From Caloramator proteoclasticus DSM 10124 (lineage in GTDB: Bacteria; Bacillota; Clostridia; Clostridiales; Caloramatoraceae): a DNA stretch of 56,916 bases. This document shows positions 1-7,969 of this stretch, piece by piece. The translations under genes and the position numbers were made by a program. Below the pieces are notes generated by a model. The model searched no databases and was not told where the DNA came from. It was given only the letters and a program-made list of their open reading frames with translations. The stretch spans positions 1 through 56,916 of the forward strand of contig NZ_FQVG01000009.1 of the NCBI RefSeq assembly GCF_900129265.1. Reading direction: 5' to 3'. Numbering within the stretch: the stretch's first letter is position 1; the number at the start of each line of letters is the position of its first letter.

Positions 1-154
1 GTCTACAGATAAATGTGAACAGAACTATAAATGAAATAGTTGAAGTTTCAATTTGAGGATTTATTCTTCCATCTTTTAACCCCTTGATTTTTTCTCCAAG
101 ATGGTATACCTTAGAGAAGTAGGTGAGCATTTGTTTTAAATAACGCTTGTTCAT
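1..154 (-). mobile_element. Transposase, N-terminal fragment cut by the window edge
   Basis: An open frame begins at the ATG at 154 (MNKRYLKQMLTYFSKVYHLG...) and runs off the left edge after about 51 codons. The start of the protein resembles a DDE transposase, but I could not assign an IS family. A transposase C-terminus in the same strand sense lies at the right edge (56763-56916), which suggests that copies of one element bound the window. The frame is intact as far as it can be read. The type is inferred from general resemblance and from the pairing of the two edges. Confidence 0.5.
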
Positions 155-157
155 CTC

Positions 158-211
158 AAAACATCCTTTCTATTAGGTTTGTAGCAAAATTCATTATAGA
201 AAGGATGTTTT
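158..211 (-). repeat. 16-bp perfect inverted repeat over the transposase ribosome binding site
   Basis: Bases 158-173 and 196-211 are exact reverse complements separated by 22 bases. On the minus strand the distal arm carries the AAAGGAT ribosome binding site, four bases before the transposase ATG. A transcript entering from outside would therefore fold the site into a hairpin. Insertion sequences are known to use such foldbacks to block translation from external transcripts. The role here is inferred. Confidence 0.6.
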
Positions 212-309
212 CATTTTTAAACCCTAAATTTTTTCCAGTAAAAATCGGAATTTACATATTTCAATTATTATTCATCTAAACCATTACATATCAAGGGGCT
301 ACGCCCTAT

Positions 310-921
310 TTATTTTTTAATCTGCGAAACTTCTGTAAACTTATTATATGTTCTTATTGATGAATTTGCATTAAATTCTATAAACTCCTTTATAGATTTA
401 AAATATAAACCACCATCATAGGCATTAAAACTGTCGTGGTGTCTATATGTTTTTATTATCCACTGCTCGTATTTTCTATGACTATCAAGTAATTTTATAT
501 TAACGTGATGAGGTACAGTAACATCTTGAATTAAATGACAGGCTGCCCCAAGATAAAAATATGCCTTATCCTTATCTCCCTTTTTAAATTTAGTTAATGC
601 TCTTGCATAATAGTAGGAACATTCCTTTAGAGCATTGCTACATCCATAAAGGCCTTTGCTCCTTTGTGGATTATAAAAATGGTTGCTACTTTTAAAATCC
701 TGATCAGCCCAAACAACACCCTCATTTATTTTATCTATATTAAGACTCATCTCTCTATAGGCATAATCATAACCATCATTTTTTAAAATTGTTAGGGCTT
801 GATTGTTTATATACTGGTGTACTTTACACTCAGTTTTAATTATTCTTTTTTTAATAGGATTTACAGCCTTTAACATTCCCTTAAATATAGTTGAATAGGA
901 ATTTTCTATAATCTTCTTCAT
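310..921 (-). CDS. Zinc-dependent phospholipase C-like protein
   Basis: This 203-aa protein has the metal-ligand pattern of the Bacillus cereus PLC / clostridial alpha-toxin catalytic domain: VHQY near residue 35, WADQD near 72, NHFYNP near 81, CHLIQD followed by PHH near 128-139, and SHRKYE near 147. That covers the His and Asp/Glu ligands for a three-zinc site. It is shorter than secreted PLCs, has no obvious signal peptide, and lacks the N-terminal Trp that ligates zinc in mature PLC. An intracellular or atypically exported phosphodiesterase or phospholipase is possible. It lies 65 bp downstream of the beta-propeller gene on the same strand. Substrate is unknown. Confidence 0.7.
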   Translation of the reverse strand: MKKIIENSYSTIFKGMLKAVNPIKKRIIKTECKVHQYINNQALTILKNDGYDYAYREMSLNIDKINEGVVWADQDFKSSNHFYNPQRSKGLYGCSNALKECSYYYARALTKFKKGDKDKAYFYLGAACHLIQDVTVPHHVNIKLLDSHRKYEQWIIKTYRHHDSFNAYDGGLYFKSIKEFIEFNANSSIRTYNKFTEVSQIKK

Positions 922-986
922 ATATCATCATCCCTGTGTACTTTTATATTTATTTTAATCCTTTTTAGAACAATTATCCACCACTA

Positions 987-2393
987 TTATTTAGTTTTTC
1001 TAATCTGAAGTATAAGTATTACAATCAAAGCTATGACTACTGTTCCAATTAAATACTCAACAGGGATGTATATTCTATTTAAACTGTGCTGTTTCTCTTC
1101 TACTTTTTCAACACAATATATACAGCCATTTCCTTTATCTAATATATATAATATACCATCTTTAGAGAAGCTGCATTGAATAGGTTCCTTTATTATTTTT
1201 TCTTCTTTATTTTTTATAAAGTCAACCAATAAATTGCCTTTTATATCATAGGCAACTATTTTTGCCTCCTCATTTTTTCCGCTTCTTAAAGGTATAAATA
1301 AATTACCAACATATCCAAAGGCATTTTGTCTTGAAATATCCATAACTCCTATCCTTCCACTTTCATTAAAGGATATTAGTGGCTTTGGTGGAGTTGTTGT
1401 TGGATGCATTTCGGTTATAAATTGAGGTTGAGGTGCATTCTTAGGTTTAAATTTTTTTAATGTTACAGGCTCTCCACCTTCATAATCAGGCCATCCAAGC
1501 CAATCACCTTTTTTTATTTCGTATATATAATCGCATCCATTCTCAATCGGTCTTTGACCTCTATTTTCCATACCCTGAACAGAAACATATGCTTTGTTAT
1601 CGTGGGTAAATACTATATTTATAGGGTTTCTTATTCCATAAGCAAACAAATCAAGATTAGTAGAACCAACATAGGTTCTGTAAATACTTGCATTTCCAGG
1701 TGTTTTACCCTTTATTACAGAATCTTTACTCGACTGCATATTAAAGGGCATAAAAGCACCTGTTATAGCCTTATCGTTTTTTGATTCTGTCATAGGATTG
1801 GATGATTTAAAATTTATACCAGACAATACAACATCAACAGGATAAAAATCGTGAAAATACGGATTTTCCTTAAGCCATCCTCTTTCATAGTTATCAAGAC
1901 CAACAACACCAGAATTAGTGGCTGAACCTTGACAAATATATAAATGACCATCATAGCCTATTTGTATGCCATTATTTGAATAATCACCATAGCTTGGTAG
2001 ACCAGTTATTATATCCTCAACTTTATTATCTATTACTTTACTTATTTTTCCCTTATGAGATACTAATAAGTAGTCCTTATATATTAAAATAGAGTTTACA
2101 GGATAACTAAATCCCTTTACAAAAGTTTCATTCTTTCCATTTTTATAGTACTTATTTATTACAACATCACTTCCTATTCTTTCTGCTATATAAAAATTCC
2201 CATTTGCATCCACTGCAAAGGATGTAGGTTCATTTAAACCCTCTATTATTTTTTTTACATTATATCCGTCTTGTATTATAAGTTTACTTGTTATATCGCT
2301 GTTTTCTTCATTCACTCTTATTAAAAAATTTATAGATAAACCTCCTAATAATAAAACCAAGATTAAAACAATAAATAAATTTTTATTTTTCAT
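987..2393 (-). CDS. Membrane-anchored sorbosone/glucose dehydrogenase-like beta-propeller protein
   Basis: The 468-aa product has an N-terminal membrane segment (about residues 5-25), a beta-propeller body and a second hydrophobic helix at about 445-463 before a basic tail. Motifs such as EPTSFAVDANGNFYIAE and FAYGIRNPINIVF are typical of the soluble PQQ-glucose dehydrogenase / L-sorbosone dehydrogenase superfamily. The body should face outside the cell. Whether it binds PQQ or oxidises sugar cannot be told, because many clostridial members have no demonstrated cofactor. The start follows GTAGGGGGAATAAT. An intrinsic terminator lies just upstream on the same strand at 2440-2466. Confidence 0.65.
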   Translation of the reverse strand: MKNKNLFIVLILVLLLGGLSINFLIRVNEENSDITSKLIIQDGYNVKKIIEGLNEPTSFAVDANGNFYIAERIGSDVVINKYYKNGKNETFVKGFSYPVNSILIYKDYLLVSHKGKISKVIDNKVEDIITGLPSYGDYSNNGIQIGYDGHLYICQGSATNSGVVGLDNYERGWLKENPYFHDFYPVDVVLSGINFKSSNPMTESKNDKAITGAFMPFNMQSSKDSVIKGKTPGNASIYRTYVGSTNLDLFAYGIRNPINIVFTHDNKAYVSVQGMENRGQRPIENGCDYIYEIKKGDWLGWPDYEGGEPVTLKKFKPKNAPQPQFITEMHPTTTPPKPLISFNESGRIGVMDISRQNAFGYVGNLFIPLRSGKNEEAKIVAYDIKGNLLVDFIKNKEEKIIKEPIQCSFSKDGILYILDKGNGCIYCVEKVEEKQHSLNRIYIPVEYLIGTVVIALIVILILQIRKTK

Positions 2394-2439
2394 ATTATTC
2401 CCCCTACATTCTATTCACCTAAAATATATGTATAGGGAT

Positions 2440-2613
2440 AAAAAAAAATGCCTTTATAGGCATTTTAAAGGTGGAGCTTTTAAATTTTTATGTTTAAGAC
2501 CTTACGTTTTTCCAACACACTTTTATTATTTTAGCTAATTTTCGACAAGTTGTAAATAGTTTTTTTAAAAAATGACCATAATTTTTTATACAAAACTGAA
2601 ATATTTCCTTCAT
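2440..2613 (-). ncRNA. Candidate small transcript or mini-ORF ending at an intrinsic terminator
   Basis: On the minus strand the stem AAAATGCC/GGCATTTT (2466-2445) is followed by a T-run, a good terminator placed upstream of the dehydrogenase gene at 2393. A possible promoter, TTGAAA (2644-2639) with a 17-bp spacer to TAAATT (2621-2616), would give a transcript of about 165 nt. An ATG frame at 2613-2494 encodes 39 residues (MKEIFQFCIKNYGHFLKK..., basic, three Cys), but it has no ribosome binding site and starts almost at the predicted 5' end. It could instead be an attenuated leader of the 987-2393 gene. Confidence 0.3.
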
Positions 2614-2630
2614 AAAATTTAATATTATTT

Positions 2631-2659
2631 TTGTAAAATTTCAAATTTCGTGTTATAAT
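2631..2659 (+). promoter_or_regulatory. Sigma-A-type promoter of the M29 aminopeptidase gene
   Basis: TTGTAA at 2631-2636 and TATAAT at 2654-2659 are separated by 17 bp. The -10 ends 39 bp before the start codon, and a GGGGG ribosome binding site follows. Confidence 0.65.
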
Positions 2660-2698
2660 AATTTTGCATATAGTATAAAGACAGGGGGTAACTGAAAA

Positions 2699-3814
2699 AT
2701 GGTAGATCCAAGAATAACAACATTAGCCCACAATCTAATCAACTATTCTTGTAGACTTAAGGAAGGCGAAAAGGTTCTTATTGAAACAATAGGACTTGAA
2801 CTTCCACTTGTTAAAGAACTTGTAAAGGAAGCCTACAAGGTAGGGGCTGTACCATTTGTAACAATCAAAAACAAATCTGTTGACAGAGCTATATTAATGG
2901 GTGCAACAGAAGAACAAATGAAAATGATGGCTAAATATGAAGCTGCAAGAATGAGTGATATGGACGCATACATAGGTATTCGTTCAGGAGATAACTCATC
3001 TGAGTTATCAGATGTTCCATCAGAAAGAATGGACCTATATTTCAAGTACTTCTGGAGTGAAGTTCACGGAAAGATTAGAGTTCCAAAGACTAAGTGGGTT
3101 GTATTACGATATCCATCACCATCAATGGCTCAACTTGCAAATACAAGTACAGAAGCCTTCGAAGATTTTTACTTTAATGTATGTAATCTTGACTACTCAA
3201 AGATGTCAAAGGCAATGGACGCATTAGTTGACCTTATGAATAAAACAGATAAGGTAAGAATAGTAGGACCTCAAACTGACCTTACATTCTCAATAAAGGG
3301 AATACCTGCAGTAAAATGTGATGGTAAGATGAACATTCCAGATGGTGAAATATATACTGCACCTGTAAAGGATTCAGTAAACGGATACATTACATACAAT
3401 ACACCAGCTGAATATCAAGGCTTTACTTATGAAAATATAAGACTTGAATTTAAGGATGGTAAAATTGTAAAGGCTACAGCAAATGATACAGAAAGAATAA
3501 ATAAGGTATTTGATACAGACGAAGGTGCAAGATATATTGGTGAATTTGCTATAGGTGTAAATCCATATATAACTAAACCTATGAAGGATACACTATTTGA
3601 TGAAAAGATAGCAGGTTCAATCCACTTTACACCTGGAAGTTCCTATGACGATGCATTTAATGGAAACAAATCAGCAATACACTGGGATTTAGTTTATATT
3701 CAAACACCTGAATACGGTGGAGGAGAAATCTACTTCGATGACGTGCTAATAAGAAAAGATGGTAGATTTGTAATACCAGAACTTGAGGGATTAAATCCAG
3801 AAAACTTAAAGTAA
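2699..3814 (+). CDS. M29-family aminopeptidase (AmpS/PepS type)
   Basis: This 371-aa protein begins MVDPRITTLAHNLINYSC, a typical start for M29 thermophilic aminopeptidases, which are cytosolic di-metal enzymes that remove N-terminal residues from peptides. The C-terminal half holds the expected metal and active-site regions: the Glu-containing stretch near 250-280, the HFTPGSSYDDAF segment and the IHWDLVY segment with the late His and Asp. Family members are usually about 400-413 aa, so this is a somewhat short form. It is monocistronic, with its own promoter at 2631-2659 and a strong terminator at 3834-3865. Confidence 0.85.
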   Translation: MVDPRITTLAHNLINYSCRLKEGEKVLIETIGLELPLVKELVKEAYKVGAVPFVTIKNKSVDRAILMGATEEQMKMMAKYEAARMSDMDAYIGIRSGDNSSELSDVPSERMDLYFKYFWSEVHGKIRVPKTKWVVLRYPSPSMAQLANTSTEAFEDFYFNVCNLDYSKMSKAMDALVDLMNKTDKVRIVGPQTDLTFSIKGIPAVKCDGKMNIPDGEIYTAPVKDSVNGYITYNTPAEYQGFTYENIRLEFKDGKIVKATANDTERINKVFDTDEGARYIGEFAIGVNPYITKPMKDTLFDEKIAGSIHFTPGSSYDDAFNGNKSAIHWDLVYIQTPEYGGGEIYFDDVLIRKDGRFVIPELEGLNPENLK

Positions 3815-3833
3815 TCTATAGACTTTTATTATT

Positions 3834-3865
3834 AAAAAGTGCCGCTTATAATAGCGGCACTTTTT
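3834..3865 (+). terminator. Intrinsic terminator after the aminopeptidase
   Basis: A 13-bp stem, AAAAAGTGCCGCT paired with AGCGGCACTTTTT, closes a 6-base loop and ends in a T-tract. It lies 20 bp past the stop codon. Confidence 0.9.
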
Positions 3866-3948
3866 ATTTATGTTAGATTCTATTTTTCATAATAGAAAAA
3901 ATTACACCATATTATTATAGTATGTAAAAATGTTTTTAGGGGTGTAAA

Positions 3949-5436
3949 ATGCGTTCTAAGTTTTTTATAAACACTTTTATATTAACCTTATCAAACATAT
4001 TAACAGGTTCACTTGCCTTTTTGTTTACAGTAATTTTATCTCGAGAAATAGGCTCTAAAGGAATGGGACTTTATCAACTTGTATCACCTCTTTATACTAT
4101 GTTTCTCTTCTTTACAGGTGGAGGAGTTACAGTTTCTATATCTAAAATTAGTGCTGAAAAAAAGGCATTGGGTAAAACACGTGAACTATACAATACAATT
4201 AAAGTTACCTGCATATTTGAAATTATTTGGTCAGTTTTCATAACCACTATTCTTATTATTTTATCAAGTTTTGTTTCAAAAAATATATTAAGTGATGATA
4301 GAACTCAACTTAGCATACTGTGCTTCTGTCCCGCACTAATAATAGTTTCAATTTCTTCAGTATTCAAAGGAGTTTTTTATGGATATCAAAGAGTAGTAGA
4401 ACCTGCCATAATCGATGTTTTAGAGAAGGCAATTAGAATACTTAGCATATATCTATTAATTCAAATTTTTAAGGGATATGATCTAAATATTAAATCAGCA
4501 GCTGCCTATATTTCTCTTTCTATAGGGGAATTATCAAGTTTACTCTTTTTAATTTTATGCTTTATCAATTTTAAACGTCAAAATCCCCCAATGGGTAAAT
4601 CAGATAACAGCCTCCAACTTTTATTTAATCTACTTAAACTATCAATTCCTCTTGCACTAAACGGAATTTTATCCACAATGTTTAGTTCGATAATTGCAAT
4701 ATTAATTCCTAAAAGGCTACATATTGCAGGTATACCCTATGAAGAATCAATTTCTATGCTTGGTAAGCTTCAGGGTATGGCTATGAACGTTGTATTTTTC
4801 CCTGCTATAATAATTTCTTCCTTAAGTACCATATTGATTCCTTCTCTTTCTGAAGGAATTGCCTTCAAAAGCTATAAAACATTAAATCATAGAATTAACT
4901 CTACCATTAAATTTACTATGGCTGTTGCCTTTGCATCCTGTGCAATTTTTTTAAACTCATCAAGAGAAATATCTATGCTTATATATAAAGATACTTCAGT
5001 AGGAAGCTTAATATATTATTTATCCTTTGGCTTACCAATTGTATATTTTGAAATCCTTAGTTTTTCAATATTAAATGGATTAGGACGACAATTTAATTTA
5101 TTAATTAATTCAATATTAGTTTCTATTATTGATATCACGTTAATCTATTTTTTAATGGCAATACAAAGTATAAATATATATGGATATTGTATTAATTTTG
5201 CTTTATCAGCCCTCATAGGTTTAATTTTAAATATGAAATGTATTTATAAAACTCTTCAGTCGTTTAATTTTGATTTATATAAAAATATAGTTATACCTCT
5301 TCTTATTGGAATACTTATTTATATCTTAGGTTCAATACTTAAAACTCTTCTTTCTGTACAGCTTTTTATATTGATATGCTATATGCTCTATGGAATAATT
5401 TTTATTACTATACAAAAATTAAGCTTCTCCAAATAA
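3949..5436 (+). CDS. spoVB: SpoVB-like MOP-superfamily lipid flippase
   Basis: The 495-aa product is almost entirely hydrophobic, with about 12-14 membrane segments. It begins like the polysaccharide-biosynthesis/stage V sporulation protein B family (FFINTFILTLSNILTG...LSREIGSKGMGLYQL). SpoVB and its MurJ-like relatives flip lipid-linked cell-wall precursors, and SpoVB acts in spore cortex synthesis. Clostridia often carry several paralogues, so the exact role (cortex, teichoic acid or exopolysaccharide) is not settled by sequence. The start follows TAGGGGTGTAAA. The stop codon lies in the loop of its terminator. Confidence 0.75.
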   Translation: MRSKFFINTFILTLSNILTGSLAFLFTVILSREIGSKGMGLYQLVSPLYTMFLFFTGGGVTVSISKISAEKKALGKTRELYNTIKVTCIFEIIWSVFITTILIILSSFVSKNILSDDRTQLSILCFCPALIIVSISSVFKGVFYGYQRVVEPAIIDVLEKAIRILSIYLLIQIFKGYDLNIKSAAAYISLSIGELSSLLFLILCFINFKRQNPPMGKSDNSLQLLFNLLKLSIPLALNGILSTMFSSIIAILIPKRLHIAGIPYEESISMLGKLQGMAMNVVFFPAIIISSLSTILIPSLSEGIAFKSYKTLNHRINSTIKFTMAVAFASCAIFLNSSREISMLIYKDTSVGSLIYYLSFGLPIVYFEILSFSILNGLGRQFNLLINSILVSIIDITLIYFLMAIQSINIYGYCINFALSALIGLILNMKCIYKTLQSFNFDLYKNIVIPLLIGILIYILGSILKTLLSVQLFILICYMLYGIIFITIQKLSFSK

Positions 5437-5457
5437 AAGGGGGGAAGCTTTTATTTT
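5421..5457 (+). terminator. Intrinsic terminator overlapping the end of the SpoVB-like gene
   Basis: AAGCTTCTCC (5421-5430) pairs with GGGGAAGCTT (5441-5450, one G-U pair), followed by TTATTTTT. The gene's TAA at 5434-5436 is in the loop. Confidence 0.8.
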
Positions 5458-5469
5458 TATGTATAAACT

Positions 5470-5499
5470 TTGGATTTTAGCAAAAAATACAAATAGAAT
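5470..5499 (+). promoter_or_regulatory. Probable promoter of the tandem mini-membrane genes
   Basis: TTGGAT (5470-5475) is 18 bp from TAGAAT (5494-5499). It lies between the preceding terminator and the AAAGGAGG ribosome binding site of the first small gene. Confidence 0.45.
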
Positions 5500-5518
5500 T
5501 TTTAAAGGAGGTGTTCCT

Positions 5519-5635
5519 ATGTACAATTTAACTCCAAATATCGGATGGGGCTGGTGGCTACTTTTACATATAATAGCAATACCATTACTTCTATATTGGG
5601 GTGCATCAATGAGAAGAAATAAAGGAATAGAATAG
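5519..5635 (+). CDS. Tiny single-span membrane protein, tandem copy 1 (38 aa)
   Basis: An ATG at 5519, eight bases after a full AAAGGAGGTG ribosome binding site, opens a 38-codon frame: MYNLTPNIGWGWWLLLHI, then AIPLLLYWG and a basic tail. One hydrophobic helix spans about residues 9-28, preceded by a Pro/Trp-rich segment and followed by Arg/Lys, which predicts the C-terminus inside. The next gene encodes a clear paralogue. The shared pattern is MY..P..GW.(Y/W)W..LH.IAIPL..Y.G. I know of no named family. The strong ribosome binding site, the paralogy and the conserved core argue that it is real. Confidence 0.75.
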   Translation: MYNLTPNIGWGWWLLLHIIAIPLLLYWGASMRRNKGIE

Positions 5636-5650
5636 AAAGGAGAATGATTT

Positions 5651-5761
5651 ATGTATACACCAAGAATGGGCTGGACTTATTGGATTATACTACATCTTAT
5701 TGCTATACCACTTACAGTTTATATTGGAACATTCTTTAAAAATAGAGAAAGAGTTAAATAA
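5651..5761 (+). CDS. Tiny single-span membrane protein, tandem copy 2 (36 aa)
   Basis: This gene starts 15 bp after copy 1, with AAAGGAGAATGATTT before the ATG. The 36-aa product begins MYTPRMGWTYWIILHLIAIP and ends in a charged tail (NRERVK). It matches copy 1 at MY, P, GW, W, LH, IAIPL, Y and G, so the two arose by duplication and are probably co-translated. One membrane helix with an invariant His-x-Ile-Ala-Ile-Pro-Leu core is visible. Function is unknown; two related minimal helices could form a hetero-oligomer or a subunit of a larger membrane complex encoded elsewhere. Confidence 0.75.
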   Translation: MYTPRMGWTYWIILHLIAIPLTVYIGTFFKNRERVK

Positions 5762-5823
5762 CAAAAAAAGAAGAGCGAGTGCAAGCGGCTCTGCCACTTT
5801 TTCTCAACGCGCATCTCGCTCTT
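5762..5823 (-). terminator. Branched terminator for the pseudouridine synthase operon
   Basis: On the minus strand AAGAGCGAG (5823-5815) pairs with CTCGCTCTT (5779-5771), followed by CTTTTTTTG. The 35-base loop holds a second possible stem (GGC/GCC inside AGTG/CACT). The poly-T lies only on the minus-strand side, so it serves the operon that ends at 5890. Confidence 0.65.
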
Positions 5824-5889
5824 CCTACTTTATATAAATTATACTATACAATTTATTATAATTCAACGAAAAATTATATACAATTTACT

Positions 5890-6777
5890 TCATTTTTCGA
5901 TATTATTAATCAAACTTTTTATATCATTTGGTATATCTGCCACAACTTCAATTATATTTTCTTGTCTAATACTCTTAAATCTTAATTTATATGCGTGAAG
6001 TGCCTGCCTATTAATCAATGAACTCTCTTTTCCATATAAGGTATCTCCAACTAATGGATGTCCTATATGACTAAAATGAACTCTTATCTGATGAGTTTTT
6101 CCAGTTTCAAGCCTTATTAAAACTAAACTCATATCCTCTGAAGATTTTAATACTTCATAGTGGGTAACTGCTCTTTGCCCTGACTCTAAAACTTCTCTTT
6201 TTATCGAATCCATTGATGGTCTACCTATTGGTAAATCAATAGTACCTCTTCCCTCAATACATCCTTCTACAACAGCAATATAATATTTTTCAACCTCATC
6301 CCTGTCCATTTTATTAGCCATCTGCTGGTGTGCAAATTGACTTTTTGCAATTATAACAAGCCCTGAAGTATCTCTATCTAATCTATTAACAAGTCTTACT
6401 ATTGAACTTTGATTTGTATTTTTTAAATAATTCATAACAGCATTTGAAAGAGTTCCATTTGGATGACCCTTTGTAGGATGTACAACCATAAAGGGCGGCT
6501 TATTCACTATTAATAAGTCTGTATCTTCATATACAACATCAACAGGAATATCCTCAGGAAGAATATCTTGATTTTCTTCTGCTTCTAATATAACTTCAAT
6601 CCTATCATCTAATTTTAAAACATAGTCCATTTTTATAGGCATATCATTTACTAATATATTACCCCTTCTTGAAAGTTTACGAATCAATCTTGTCGACATA
6701 CTCTTTTCATATTTTAAATAATTTGATATCTTTACGCCTACTCCATTATCTTCTACCTTAAAAACTAACTTATTCAT
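5890..6777 (-). CDS. RluA-family pseudouridine synthase (RluD-like)
   Basis: The 295-aa enzyme has an N-terminal S4-like RNA-binding domain (about residues 1-70) and an RluA catalytic domain with RLVNRLDRDTSGLVIIAKS, whose Asp is the catalytic nucleophile, and HQIRVHFSHIGHPLVGD. It converts uridine to pseudouridine in RNA, probably 23S rRNA. An upstream GTG at 6783 overlaps the stop of the preceding gene but sits one base from the AAGGAG. The ATG at 6777 has ideal 7-base spacing and is preferred. It is the second gene of an operon with the LolA-like gene. Confidence 0.85.
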   Translation of the reverse strand: MNKLVFKVEDNGVGVKISNYLKYEKSMSTRLIRKLSRRGNILVNDMPIKMDYVLKLDDRIEVILEAEENQDILPEDIPVDVVYEDTDLLIVNKPPFMVVHPTKGHPNGTLSNAVMNYLKNTNQSSIVRLVNRLDRDTSGLVIIAKSQFAHQQMANKMDRDEVEKYYIAVVEGCIEGRGTIDLPIGRPSMDSIKREVLESGQRAVTHYEVLKSSEDMSLVLIRLETGKTHQIRVHFSHIGHPLVGDTLYGKESSLINRQALHAYKLRFKSIRQENIIEVVADIPNDIKSLINNIEK

Positions 6778-6779
6778 AC

Positions 6780-7817
6780 TCACTCTCCTTGTAATATAAA
6801 TTTAGCCTTTGTAATCTCCTCTGCAATCCTTATTATATCACCAAAACTTTGTTTTTCACCACAAATTTCATATACTATATTATCCTTAACCCACTTTACA
6901 AATACAACTGAACTATTCTCTATTATTAAGACATCTATACTACCCATTTTAGCATTTGGATTAAAATTCATTTTACCTACCCATTCACTTAATATTATTC
7001 TTTTGTTGTTTACAATATATACAACCGTTAAACAAGGATTGCTATCTGGAGGACTAACAGAAATATAGGTTGGTGCATAATTTAACGGAAGTTGTTCTTT
7101 AAAATTTAAATACTTTCTTGCCTCTTGTATTGTTTCAAAATGCTTGGCTAAATATCCATCATCAACTATTTCAACCTTTGGCAAACTATCTATTTCAAAT
7201 ATATCCTTTTCTATACTTTCATTTACTATTTCATAAGTGTATTCACTTTTTTCTACTACTTGCCCATTAATAAAATATTCCTCCTTTATAGGAAGTAGAA
7301 TCCCATTTATTTGTGAAATCCATATTTTATGCATATAATTGTTTTGATCTATGTTATTCTTAATACCAAGAACCTCAATTTTTAAGTTATTCTTTTCTTC
7401 ATATCCAAAAAACTCATACCTTCCTGAGTTTACTACATCCATTACTTTTTTTGCAATTTCCACTACATAGGGCTCCCTTGGAGGAAACGCTTGTTTTACT
7501 CTAATCTTGTTGGTTACGTCATCATAATAAAAGTGTTTTTCATTATTGTATATCTCTATTGTTTTACTTTCACTCACTGTGTCTATCCTTAATTTATATG
7601 GATAAACAAAATAAACATCTTGGTGTTTTACAAATTTGCCTTGACTTTCACTAAAACTTTCCGTCAATACGTGATATTTTATTGATTTTAAAGTAACATT
7701 ATCACTTTTATTAACCTTTGAAGTGAATACAATGTTAATAGCTGTCCTATAATAATTTATGTATGAAATACACACCACCAAAACTATCGTCAAAATCCTA
7801 ATTATTCTATTCCTCAT
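6780..7817 (-). CDS. Exported LolA/DUF4367-like protein with N-terminal anchor
   Basis: The 345-aa product starts MRNRIIRILTIVLVVCISYI, an uncleaved anchor or signal peptide. A beta-rich domain follows (about 45-215) that resembles the LolA/RseB-like outer-membrane-lipoprotein-sorting fold, and then a C-terminal DUF4367-like domain (about 225-345). Such proteins in Gram-positive bacteria sit outside the membrane and are often linked to sporulation or envelope functions. No catalytic residues are evident. It ends in TGA immediately before the pseudouridine synthase and is probably co-transcribed with it. Confidence 0.6.
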   Translation of the reverse strand: MRNRIIRILTIVLVVCISYINYYRTAINIVFTSKVNKSDNVTLKSIKYHVLTESFSESQGKFVKHQDVYFVYPYKLRIDTVSESKTIEIYNNEKHFYYDDVTNKIRVKQAFPPREPYVVEIAKKVMDVVNSGRYEFFGYEEKNNLKIEVLGIKNNIDQNNYMHKIWISQINGILLPIKEEYFINGQVVEKSEYTYEIVNESIEKDIFEIDSLPKVEIVDDGYLAKHFETIQEARKYLNFKEQLPLNYAPTYISVSPPDSNPCLTVVYIVNNKRIILSEWVGKMNFNPNAKMGSIDVLIIENSSVVFVKWVKDNIVYEICGEKQSFGDIIRIAEEITKAKFILQGE

Positions 7818-7910
7818 AAAACCACCAAAAATATTTTTTAATAATATATATGAATTAAATTATTAAAATTTATCCTAATACAAAAATTAAATACTCTTTT
7901 AATTTTTTTG

Positions 7911-7937
7911 TTGACTTATGACGATAATATATATAAT
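7911..7937 (+). promoter_or_regulatory. Likely promoter of the second RluA-type gene
   Basis: TTGACT (7911-7916) is followed by the TA-rich -10 region TATAAT at 7932-7937. The spacer is 15 bp, or 17 bp if TAATAT at 7934 is used. Confidence 0.5.
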
Positions 7938-7969
7938 ATAAATTGTACTATAAATTTAGAGGTGATGTT

